From the NCBI GenBank assembly GCA_035476635.1, contig DATILI010000255.1, positions 1 through 5,479 of the forward strand: a stretch of DNA of 5,479 nt. Direction: 5' to 3'. The stretch is from DATILI01 sp035476635. GTDB taxonomy: Bacteria > Pseudomonadota > Gammaproteobacteria > Burkholderiales > Burkholderiaceae_C. The notes below the pieces were generated by a model. That model ran no database searches, was not told the origin of the DNA, and saw only the letters and a list, made by a program, of their open reading frames with translations. Position numbers and translations under genes: made by a program. This document shows positions 1 through 5,479 of the stretch, piece by piece (the first letter of the stretch is position 1; every line of letters starts with the position of its first letter).

Positions 1-873
1 GCCGATGTCGAAGTAGCCGTGGTAGACGACGTCATTGCCGTCGACCGAGGCGTTGAGCACCGGGTACTTCTTGAGCGCGTGCACCGCAGCCTTCACGAAG
101 AAGCTCATGAAGCCGATCTTGACGCCGTGCTCCTTCTCGAATTTCTCCTGGAAGCGCTTGCGCATTTCCATCACCGGCGCCATGTTGACTTCGTTGAAGG
201 TGGTCAGGATCGCGTTGCTGGCTTGCGACTGCAGCAGGCGCTCGGCCACGCGCGCGCGCAGTCGGCTCATGGGCACGCGCTGCTCGGGGCGGTCGCCCAG
301 GCGCAGATTGGAGGGTGCCGACACTTGAGGCAAGAGTGTGGTCGGCACGCCCGTGGGAATGGCGACCGGTGCCGGGGCTTTCGCGGCACCACCGGAGGCA
401 ACGGCCCCCAGCACATCGCCCTTGGTCACGCGGCCGTCCTTGCCGGTGCCGCCCACCGAGCCTGCGGCGAGATTATTGTCGGCCATCAGCTTGGCGGCGG
501 CGGGCATGGCCACGCCAGCCATGGATCCACCGGCCGTAACGGGCGCTGCCGCAGCCGCAGCCACGGGTGCCGGCGTCGCAGCGGTCGCTGCTGCTGCCGG
601 AGCGGCTGCCGCGCTGGAAGCACTGGCCTTTCCTTCGGTGTCGATTCTTGCGATCAGTTGGTCGGCGACGACGGTTGCACCGTCGGCGGCGACGATTTCC
701 ACGAGCACGCCGGCGGCGGGCGCCGGCACTTCCAACACAACCTTGTCAGTTTCGATTTCGATCAGGATTTCATCGATAGTGACCGCTTCACCGGCCTTTT
801 TCTTCCACTGAAGCATGGTGGCTTCGGCCACCGATTCAGACAGCTGTGGGACTTTGACTTCTACGAGTGCCAT
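1..873 (-). CDS. odhB: 2-oxoglutarate dehydrogenase E2, dihydrolipoyllysine succinyltransferase (3' end outside window)
   Basis: This is the E2 core subunit of the 2-oxoglutarate dehydrogenase complex (also called sucB), which transfers the succinyl group from its lipoyl arm to CoA in the cytoplasm. Seen: 291 codons from ATG at 873, with no stop before the window edge. Residues 1-80 form a lipoyl domain with the modified lysine in ETDK (K44). An Ala/Pro-rich linker follows (about 83-115), then a peripheral subunit-binding domain (about 122-158, with GKDGRVTKGDVL). The start of the acyltransferase domain (from about 195) includes LTTFNEVNM, a typical succinyltransferase rather than acetyltransferase signature. 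The catalytic HxxxDG motif should lie in the missing part; family members are about 400 aa, so roughly a quarter is absent. The start fits a Shine-Dalgarno at 881-885 and the N-terminus MALVEVKVPQLSES. It lies 88 bp downstream of sucA on the same strand, consistent with an operon. Identification is secure; only the 3' end is unknown. Confidence 0.97.
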   Translation of the reverse strand, partial: MALVEVKVPQLSESVAEATMLQWKKKAGEAVTIDEILIEIETDKVVLEVPAPAAGVLVEIVAADGATVVADQLIARIDTEGKASASSAAAAPAAAATAATPAPVAAAAAAPVTAGGSMAGVAMPAAAKLMADNNLAAGSVGGTGKDGRVTKGDVLGAVASGGAAKAPAPVAIPTGVPTTLLPQVSAPSNLRLGDRPEQRVPMSRLRARVAERLLQSQASNAILTTFNEVNMAPVMEMRKRFQEKFEKEHGVKIGFMSFFVKAAVHALKKYPVLNASVDGNDVVYHGYFDIG

Positions 874-880
874 TTCATTA

Positions 881-885
881 TTCCT
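881..885 (-). promoter_or_regulatory. Ribosome-binding site of odhB
   Basis: On the minus strand AGGAA lies 7 nt upstream of the ATG at 873 (context ACAGGAATAATGAAATG). Spacing and sequence fit a Shine-Dalgarno and support the chosen start. A second ATG at 876-878 (TAATGAAATG) is out of frame with the E2 product. Confidence 0.7.
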
Positions 886-903
886 GTTGCTTGTGCGTTG
901 CGC

Positions 904-953
904 ATCCGGCGTTGGGCGCGATCAGCCCTGGGCTGAACGCTTCAACGCCGGAT
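904..953 (-). promoter_or_regulatory. Nested inverted repeat between sucA and odhB, probable mRNA hairpin
   Basis: The outer arms ATCCGGCGTTG (904-914) and CAACGCCGGAT (943-953) are perfect 11-bp reverse complements. Nested between them are TCAGCCC (922-928) and GGGCTGA (930-936), perfect 7-bp arms around one base. A further GCG/CGC pairing (938-940 with 916-918) could join the two stems. The transcript could therefore fold into one long hairpin of about 20 pairs, beginning 8 nt after the sucA stop and ending 18 nt before the odhB Shine-Dalgarno. No U-run follows it, so it is not a canonical intrinsic terminator. Inferred roles are 3'-end protection of sucA mRNA, a processing site or partial attenuator setting the E1:E2 ratio, or a dispersed REP-like palindrome. 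The inverted repeat is certain; the function is not. Confidence 0.6.
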
Positions 954-961
954 CCCGAACC

Positions 962-3841
962 TTATTTGGTGAGAACGAATCCCTTGAGCTTGCCGAATGC
1001 GCCGTCGACCAGGGTCTTTTGCTGTTCCTGGTGCAGGTGCGAATAGCCGACCGCGGGCGAAGCCGAGGCTGCGCGCCCCGAGTAGCCCAGCTTCTGGCCT
1101 TCAAGCATGTTCTCGTGGATGTAGTGCTGAACGAAGAACCAGGCGCCCTGGTTCTGCGGCTCATCCTGGCACCAGACCACTTCGGTGGCGTTCGGGTATT
1201 TTCTGAGTTCGGCGGCGAACACTTTGTGCGGGAACGGATAGAGCTGCTCCACACGAAGGATCACCGCGTCGTCCGCGCCTTTTTCCTCGCGCTTCTTGGC
1301 CAGGTCGTAGTAGACCTTGCCCGAGCAGGCAATGATGCGCTTGACCTTGTCGGCCTTCTTCGTGATCTCTTCCTTGTTCTCGGGAATCACGGTCTGGAAG
1401 CTGCCCTTGGTGAACTCCGCGAGCGGCGATGTCGCGTCCTTGTTCCGCAACAGCGACTTGGGCGTCATGATGATCAACGGCTTGCGCAGATTGCGCACCA
1501 TCTGGCGGCGCAGCACGTGGAAGATCTGGCTGGCGGTGGTGGGCTGTACCACCTGCATGTTGGTGTCAGCGCCCAGCTGCATGAAGCGCTCCAGGCGCGC
1601 CGAGCTGTGCTCGGGACCCTGGCCTTCATAGCCGTGCGGCAGCATCAAGGTGATACCGTTGACGCGGCCCCATTTCACTTCGCCGGAGGCGATGAACTGG
1701 TCGATCACGACCTGCGCGCCATTGACGAAATCGCCGAACTGCGCCTCCCAGATCACCAAAGTGTTCGGGTCGTTGGAGGCGTAGCCGTATTCGAACCCGA
1801 GCACCGCCTCTTCCGACAGGATGGAGTCGATCACAACGAACGGCGCCTGGCCGTCAGCCACGTTCTCCAGCGGCGTATAGGTGCCGATGTCCCACTTTTC
1901 GCGGTTCTGGTCGTGCAGCACGGCATGGCGGTGCGTGAAGGTGCCACGCCCGCAGTCCTCGCCGGACAGTCGCACCGGGTAGCCGCTGGCCACCAGCGAG
2001 GCAAATGCCATGTGCTCGCCCATGCCCCAGTCCACATTCGCTTCGCCGCGCCCCATGGCGGCGCGATCGTCCAGTACCTTCTTCACCAGCGAGTGCGGCG
2101 TGAACCCTGCGGGCACCGACGACACGCGTTCCGCAAGGCGCTTCCACTCGGCCGTGGGAATGGCGGTGTCGGCGGAATCGGTCCACTTCTTGCCCAGGAA
2201 GGGGCTCCAGTCGACCGCGTACTTGCTTTTGAAGTTGGAGATTGTGATGTCTTCGGTGTGCTTGCCCGCGTCCATGGCGGCGCGGTAGGCCTTGACCATC
2301 TCGTCGCCCAGCGTCGCGGCAAAGCCTTGCGAGGCGAGCCGGTCCGCATAGAGCCTGCGCGTGCCGGGGTGCTGCGCAATCTTCTTGTACATCAGCGGCT
2401 GCGTCAGGCTGGGCGTGTCTTGCTCGTTGTGGCCGAGCTTGCGGAAGCAGACGATATCCACCACCACGTCCTTGCTGAACTCCATGCGGAAGTCCAGCGC
2501 CAGCTGCGTCGCCAGCACAACGGCCTCGGGATCGTCGCCGTTCACGTGCAACACGGGGGCTTCGATCATCTTGACCACGTCAGTGCAGTACAAGGTCGAG
2601 CGGCTGTCGCGCGGGTCGCTGGTGGTGAAGCCGATCTGGTTGTTGATGACGATGTGCACCGTGCCGCCGGTCGAATAACCGCGCGTTTCGGCCAGCGCCA
2701 GGGTTTCCATCACCACGCCTTGGCCGGCAAAGGCGGCGTCGCCATGCACCAGCACGGGCAGCACCTGCTTGCCTTTGGGGTCGTCGCGGCGGTCCATGCG
2801 CGCGCGCACGGAGCCTTCGACCACCGGATTCACGATTTCCAGGTGCGAGGGGTTGAACGCCAGGCTCAAGTGCACCGGGCCGCCGGGCGTCGACACGTCG
2901 GAGCTGAAGCCCTGGTGGTACTTGACGTCGCCGGCGGTGAGCTCCTCGCGCGCCGTGTGATCGAACTCGGCGAACAGGTCGGCAGGCATCTTGCCCAGGA
3001 TGTTGACGAGCACGTTCAGGCGGCCGCGGTGCGCCATGCCGATCACGATTTCCTGCACGCCTTTGCCGCCGGCTTGCTGGATCAATTCGTCCATCGAGGC
3101 GATGAAGCTTTCGCCACCTTCCAGCGAAAAGCGCTTCTGGCCCACATACTTGGTGTGCAGATAACGCTCCAGGCCTTCCGCCGCGGTCACGTTCTGCAGG
3201 ATGGCCTTCTTCTGGTCTGCCGTGAAGCTGGGCTTGCTGCGGATGCTTTCCAGCTTCTGCTGCCACCAGCGCTTGTGGTTCTGGTCGGTGATGTAATTGG
3301 TCTCGGCGCCGATGCTGCCGCAATAGGTTTCGCGCAGGGCGTTAAGCAGCTCGCGCAGCGACATCGTGTCTTTGCCGAAGTACGTGTTGCTGGTGTTGAA
3401 CACGGTTTCCTGGTCGGCATCGGAAAAGCCGTAGAAGGAAAGTTCGAGTTCGGGAATCTTGTCGCGTTCGGCGCGCTTGAGCGGGTCCAGGTCGGCCCAG
3501 CGGGCGCCCACGTTGCGGTATGCGGCAATCAGCTGCTGCACGGCGGTGCGCTTGCGGCCCATCTCCGAATCGGCGCCGGTGGCCATGACCACCTGGGTCA
3601 CGCCGGCCTTGGCGCGCTCGGCAAAGGCGTTGATCACCGGCAGGTGCGGCACGTCCTTGGCGTTGCTACCGTCGGCCGCTGGCACGTGCTGCAACGCGTC
3701 GAAGTAGTCGCGCCAATTGTCTGGCACGCTGCCGGGATTGCTCAGGTAGTTTTCATACATCTCTTCCACATACGGCGCATTGCCGCCGAAGAGATAGGTA
3801 TTGCCTTGGTAGGCGCGATAGACAGAAGCTGTCTCGCTCAT
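962..3841 (-). CDS. sucA: 2-oxoglutarate dehydrogenase E1 component
   Basis: This is the thiamine-diphosphate-dependent E1 of the 2-oxoglutarate dehydrogenase complex. It decarboxylates 2-oxoglutarate and reductively succinylates the lipoyl arm of E2, in the cytoplasmic TCA cycle. Seen: a complete 959-aa frame, within the usual 930-960 aa. The N-terminal E2-contacting segment (about 13-52) contains YLFGGNAPYVEEMYENYL and NWRDYF. The E1 dehydrogenase domain (about 220-540) carries HRGRLNVL (H271), YHQGFS (H309), the ThDP/Mg motif starting GDAAFAGQG (367-375) and ending INNQIGFT (399-406), and GHNEQDTPSLTQP (470-482). The transketolase-like pyrimidine domain (about 600-795) carries GEDCGRGTF, HGYEGQGPEHSSAR and H745. 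The C-terminal domain ends with YSGRAASASPA. By my alignment H271, H309 and H745 match E. coli SucA active-site His260, His298 and His729. The start is supported by a strong GGAGGT 9 nt upstream; the stop is TAA. No frameshift or missing key residue is visible. The upstream soxB is 185 bp away, so sucA probably has its own promoter; odhB follows. Confidence 0.98.
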   Translation of the reverse strand: MSETASVYRAYQGNTYLFGGNAPYVEEMYENYLSNPGSVPDNWRDYFDALQHVPAADGSNAKDVPHLPVINAFAERAKAGVTQVVMATGADSEMGRKRTAVQQLIAAYRNVGARWADLDPLKRAERDKIPELELSFYGFSDADQETVFNTSNTYFGKDTMSLRELLNALRETYCGSIGAETNYITDQNHKRWWQQKLESIRSKPSFTADQKKAILQNVTAAEGLERYLHTKYVGQKRFSLEGGESFIASMDELIQQAGGKGVQEIVIGMAHRGRLNVLVNILGKMPADLFAEFDHTAREELTAGDVKYHQGFSSDVSTPGGPVHLSLAFNPSHLEIVNPVVEGSVRARMDRRDDPKGKQVLPVLVHGDAAFAGQGVVMETLALAETRGYSTGGTVHIVINNQIGFTTSDPRDSRSTLYCTDVVKMIEAPVLHVNGDDPEAVVLATQLALDFRMEFSKDVVVDIVCFRKLGHNEQDTPSLTQPLMYKKIAQHPGTRRLYADRLASQGFAATLGDEMVKAYRAAMDAGKHTEDITISNFKSKYAVDWSPFLGKKWTDSADTAIPTAEWKRLAERVSSVPAGFTPHSLVKKVLDDRAAMGRGEANVDWGMGEHMAFASLVASGYPVRLSGEDCGRGTFTHRHAVLHDQNREKWDIGTYTPLENVADGQAPFVVIDSILSEEAVLGFEYGYASNDPNTLVIWEAQFGDFVNGAQVVIDQFIASGEVKWGRVNGITLMLPHGYEGQGPEHSSARLERFMQLGADTNMQVVQPTTASQIFHVLRRQMVRNLRKPLIIMTPKSLLRNKDATSPLAEFTKGSFQTVIPENKEEITKKADKVKRIIACSGKVYYDLAKKREEKGADDAVILRVEQLYPFPHKVFAAELRKYPNATEVVWCQDEPQNQGAWFFVQHYIHENMLEGQKLGYSGRAASASPAVGYSHLHQEQQKTLVDGAFGKLKGFVLTK

Positions 3842-3850
3842 ATTCCGCTG

Positions 3851-3856
3851 ACCTCC
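3851..3856 (-). promoter_or_regulatory. Strong Shine-Dalgarno of sucA
   Basis: GGAGGT on the minus strand lies 9 nt upstream of the ATG at 3841. It is a near-perfect complement to the 16S rRNA 3' end and fixes the start of sucA. It directly abuts the hairpin at 3857-3873. Confidence 0.85.
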
Positions 3857-3873
3857 GTTTCCCTCTGGGAAAC
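3857..3873 (-). promoter_or_regulatory. Hairpin immediately upstream of the sucA ribosome-binding site
   Basis: The minus strand reads GTTTCCC AGA GGGAAAC, perfect 7-bp arms with a 3-nt loop, and the next base begins the GGAGGT Shine-Dalgarno. It would form in any sucA transcript starting upstream of 3873. The Shine-Dalgarno itself is not paired, so the stem may tune ribosome access or protect the mRNA 5' region rather than occlude the site. The dyad is seen; the role is inferred. Confidence 0.45.
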
Positions 3874-3998
3874 ATTAGTTGGTTGACAAACCTTCCGCGA
3901 CACGGCTGGACCGATTGGCGGATGCGACTGTGGCTGGGGAAGGGCCTTCGTACGGGGTGGATTGTGCCATCGTTTGGTGCACGGGGTCGCCCCATTTC

Positions 3999-4014
3999 AC
4001 GAACGACCGTTCGT
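3999..4014. promoter_or_regulatory. 16-bp perfect palindrome after soxB, possible repressor operator
   Basis: ACGAACG (3999-4005) and CGTTCGT (4008-4014) are perfect 7-bp inverted arms separated by AC. The size, close spacing and CGTTCGT half-sites resemble operators of many TetR-family repressors; that is a resemblance in form, not an assigned regulator. The site lies 12 bp past the soxB stop and just upstream of the weak sucA promoter candidate. As RNA it would give only a short stem with a tight loop and no following U-run, so a DNA operator is more plausible than a terminator. Confidence 0.4.
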
Positions 4015-4026
4015 TTCCACGTCTTT

Positions 4027-5479
4027 TCAAGCCAGGCCGGGGTTGCCTTCCACACCCAGGAGCTTGGGGTTGTTGAGCTTGGGCGGCTTGACGACCGGGT
4101 GCGCCTTGAGCCAGGTTTCCACCACATCCCAGATCGGCGGGCCGGCGTTCTTGCTGGCTTCGGCCACCGGCGCCCAACCCGCGACCTTGTAGGTCCGGGC
4201 CGCCTCGATGGGCTGGCCGGCCAGCCGCATGTCCAGGATGCGCGCACCCATTTTGGCGCTGGGATCGCAGGTGTAGCTAAGCCCGCCAACCCGCACCATG
4301 TCGCCGCCCTGCTGGTAATAGGGGTCGGGATTGAACAGGTTGTCGGCCACGTCCTCGAGGATGGACTTGATGGTCTCGCCCGTCAGGTCCGACAGCGTGG
4401 TCCAGGGGTAGGTGATGGCGGTCTGGTCCATCACATGCTCGCGTGTGATCGCCTGGCCCGGCAGCAGCGAGGTGCCCCAGCGAAAGCCCGGCGAAAAAGC
4501 GATCTGCGCGCCGCGCACCTCCATCAGCGCATCCAGGATCAGCTGGTCGAAGCTGCCGTTGAAATTGCCGCGCCGGTACAACAAGCCTTCGGTCGTGGCC
4601 AGCGTTTCCTCGAGTTTTCCCTTGTAGGGCGCGCGTACCCGCTCGATCAATGCCGCCATGTCGCGATCCGCCGGCAGCAGGTTTGCGAGAACAGGGAGCA
4701 GGCGGTACTGGAAGCCAACGACCTTCTTGTCCTTGACATCCAGGTCCAGGACACCGAGGAACTTGCCGTTGCTGCCTGCGTTGGTGACGATGGTCTGGCC
4801 GCCCGGGTTGCGCACGACGACCGGCAACGGCACGCCATCGTGTGTATGCCCCCCCAGGATGGCATCGATGCCAGTCACGCGCGAGGCCAGCTTCAGGTCC
4901 ACATCCATGCCGTTGTGGCTCAGTAGCACGACAGCCTGCGCGCCCTTGGCTCGGGCCTCGTTCACCACTTCCTGCATTTCCCTTTCCTGGATGCCAAAGG
5001 TCCAGTTGGGCACCAGCCAGGAAGGATTGGCGATCGGCGTGTACGGAAAAGCCTGGCCCACGATAGCCACCGCCACGCCATTCATCTCCTTGATGACGTA
5101 GGGCTTGAACACGGGGTCGCCGAAGTCCTGGGTCTTGACGTTCTGCGCCAGGAATTCAATCTTCCCCGCAAAGTCCTTCTCCACCACCTGCTTGATGCGC
5201 GCTTCCCCGTAGGTGAAGTCCCAGTGGCCGGTCATGATGTCCACGCCCAACAGCTTGCAGGCATCCACCATGTCCTGCCCTTGCGTCCAGAGCGAAGTCG
5301 CGCTGCCCTGCCAGGTGTCGCCGCCATCCAGCAACAATGCGCCGGGACGCGAGGCCTTCAGCCGCTTGACTAACGTGGCCAGGTGCGCGAAGCCCCCTAC
5401 TTTGCCGTACTGGCGCGCCGCGCGTTCGTAGTCGAGGAAGGTAAACGCATGCGCCTCGGCCGAGCCAGCCTTCATTCCG
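4027..5479 (-). CDS. soxB: Thiosulfohydrolase SoxB, Sox sulfur-oxidation system (5' end outside window)
   Basis: SoxB is the periplasmic di-metal hydrolase that releases sulfate from the cysteine-bound thiosulfonate on the SoxY carrier during thiosulfate oxidation. Seen: 483 codons open to the window edge, ending in TGA at 4029-4027. Residue numbers count from the ATG at 5475. Metallophosphoesterase motifs appear in order: DGGDTWQGS (D53), GHWDF (83-87), SHNGMD (H187) and GGHTHDG (H210, H212). A 5'-nucleotidase-like C-terminal domain follows (about 280-450) with YRRGNFNG and YYQQGGDMVRVGG. DGGDTW, YRRGNF and QQGGDM are the conserved blocks classically used to recognise soxB. SoxB proteins are about 560-570 aa, so some 80 N-terminal residues are missing, including the expected Tat signal and the first metal motif (DxH). 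The ATG at 5475 is therefore internal, not the start. Other sox genes probably lie upstream; sucA follows 185 bp downstream. Confidence 0.97.
   Translation of the reverse strand, partial: GMKAGSAEAHAFTFLDYERAARQYGKVGGFAHLATLVKRLKASRPGALLLDGGDTWQGSATSLWTQGQDMVDACKLLGVDIMTGHWDFTYGEARIKQVVEKDFAGKIEFLAQNVKTQDFGDPVFKPYVIKEMNGVAVAIVGQAFPYTPIANPSWLVPNWTFGIQEREMQEVVNEARAKGAQAVVLLSHNGMDVDLKLASRVTGIDAILGGHTHDGVPLPVVVRNPGGQTIVTNAGSNGKFLGVLDLDVKDKKVVGFQYRLLPVLANLLPADRDMAALIERVRAPYKGKLEETLATTEGLLYRRGNFNGSFDQLILDALMEVRGAQIAFSPGFRWGTSLLPGQAITREHVMDQTAITYPWTTLSDLTGETIKSILEDVADNLFNPDPYYQQGGDMVRVGGLSYTCDPSAKMGARILDMRLAGQPIEAARTYKVAGWAPVAEASKNAGPPIWDVVETWLKAHPVVKPPKLNNPKLLGVEGNPGLA

Larger units (their letters stand above)
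3842..4026 (-). promoter_or_regulatory. soxB-sucA intergenic region, presumed sucA promoter region
   Basis: This 185-bp gap should hold the promoter of sucA. No convincing sigma-70 promoter stands out. The best weak candidate is a -10-like CACAAT (minus strand, 3966-3961) with a poor -35-like GCGACC (3990-3985) 18 bp upstream, which would give a leader of over 100 nt. A second -10-like ACTAAT (3879-3874) lies close to the start but has no good partner. The gap also holds the 16-bp palindrome at 3999-4014, a small GGGG-TCG-CCCC dyad (3983-3993) and the hairpin at 3857-3873. There is no U-tract terminator after soxB, so read-through into sucA cannot be excluded. No credible small gene was found. 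Confidence 0.4.

Noticed and set aside
19..936. A 305-codon plus-strand frame opposite odhB.
   Set aside because: It is also codon-register antisense to a clearly recognised E2 gene. Its Gly/Arg/His-rich stretch is the antisense of the Ala/Pro linker.
815..3886. A 1023-codon plus-strand open reading frame covering all of sucA, longer than sucA itself.
   Set aside because: It is in exact codon register opposite sucA, so its stops could arise only from TTA, CTA or TCA codons in sucA, which are rare in this high-GC gene. The protein has no recognisable motif and the sense frame is a textbook E1. It is a codon-usage artefact.
3883..3888. A perfect TTGACA on the plus strand, suggesting a divergent -35 element.
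   Set aside because: No acceptable -10 lies 16-18 bp downstream and there is no plus-strand gene to drive. It would read antisense into soxB.
3955..3970. TGGCAC on the minus strand upstream of sucA, considered as a sigma-54 -24 element.
   Set aside because: The required GC/TTGC -12 element at the proper spacing is absent.
3999..4014. The palindrome considered as a rho-independent terminator for soxB.
   Set aside because: The RNA stem would be short with a very tight loop, and no U-run follows on the minus strand.
3753..4289. Minus-strand frames of 178 and 100 codons crossing the soxB-sucA gap, including a possible short upstream ORF from ATG at 3875 overlapping the sucA start.
   Set aside because: They overlap soxB or sucA out of frame, lack a ribosome-binding site and show no recognisable domain.
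3883..4926. A 347-codon plus-strand frame opposite soxB and the intergenic region.
   Set aside because: It is codon-register antisense to soxB and ends only where SoxB uses a rare CTA leucine codon just before its SHNGMD motif. No protein family is recognisable.
5473..5475. The ATG at 5475 as the start of soxB.
   Set aside because: The frame stays open to the window edge, no Shine-Dalgarno can be judged, and the protein would lack the Tat signal and first metal-binding motif of SoxB. It is an internal methionine.

Overview
The window reads as a stretch of a high-GC betaproteobacterial chromosome. The proteins look most like those of Burkholderiales, probably Alcaligenaceae (Bordetella/Achromobacter/Pusillimonas-type). 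That placement rests on remembered family resemblance (SucA N-terminus, the E2 start with its Ala/Pro linker, the SoxB C-terminal tail), not on a search. All three genes lie on the minus strand, so transcription runs from high to low coordinates.

Layout in transcription order: (1) 5479-4027, the 3' part of soxB, the periplasmic thiosulfohydrolase of the Sox thiosulfate-oxidising system; its start and signal peptide lie outside the window. (2) 4026-3842, a 185-bp gap with a 16-bp perfect palindrome just after soxB, no recognisable U-tract terminator, and a 7-bp hairpin abutting a strong Shine-Dalgarno. (3) 3841-962, complete sucA (959 aa), the thiamine-diphosphate E1 of 2-oxoglutarate dehydrogenase. 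(4) 961-874, an 88-bp gap more than half filled by a nested inverted repeat. (5) 873-1, the first 291 codons of odhB (sucB), the lipoyl-bearing E2 of the same complex; the rest of its catalytic domain lies outside the window. An E3 gene (lpd/odhL) would be expected next.

SucA and OdhB act together in the TCA cycle: E1 decarboxylates 2-oxoglutarate and loads succinyl on the E2 lipoyl arm, and E2 passes it to CoA. SoxB belongs to a different process, sulfate release from the SoxY carrier in the periplasm. Its presence beside a complete-looking E1/E2 pair suggests a heterotroph or facultative lithotroph able to use reduced sulfur.

The coding content is ordinary and well conserved; I see no mobile element, CRISPR array, RNA gene or novel gene system. 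The points worth a second look are all non-coding: the sucA-odhB nested dyad, the palindrome after soxB, and the hairpin next to the sucA ribosome-binding site. Very long plus-strand reading frames opposite all three genes are codon-usage artefacts.
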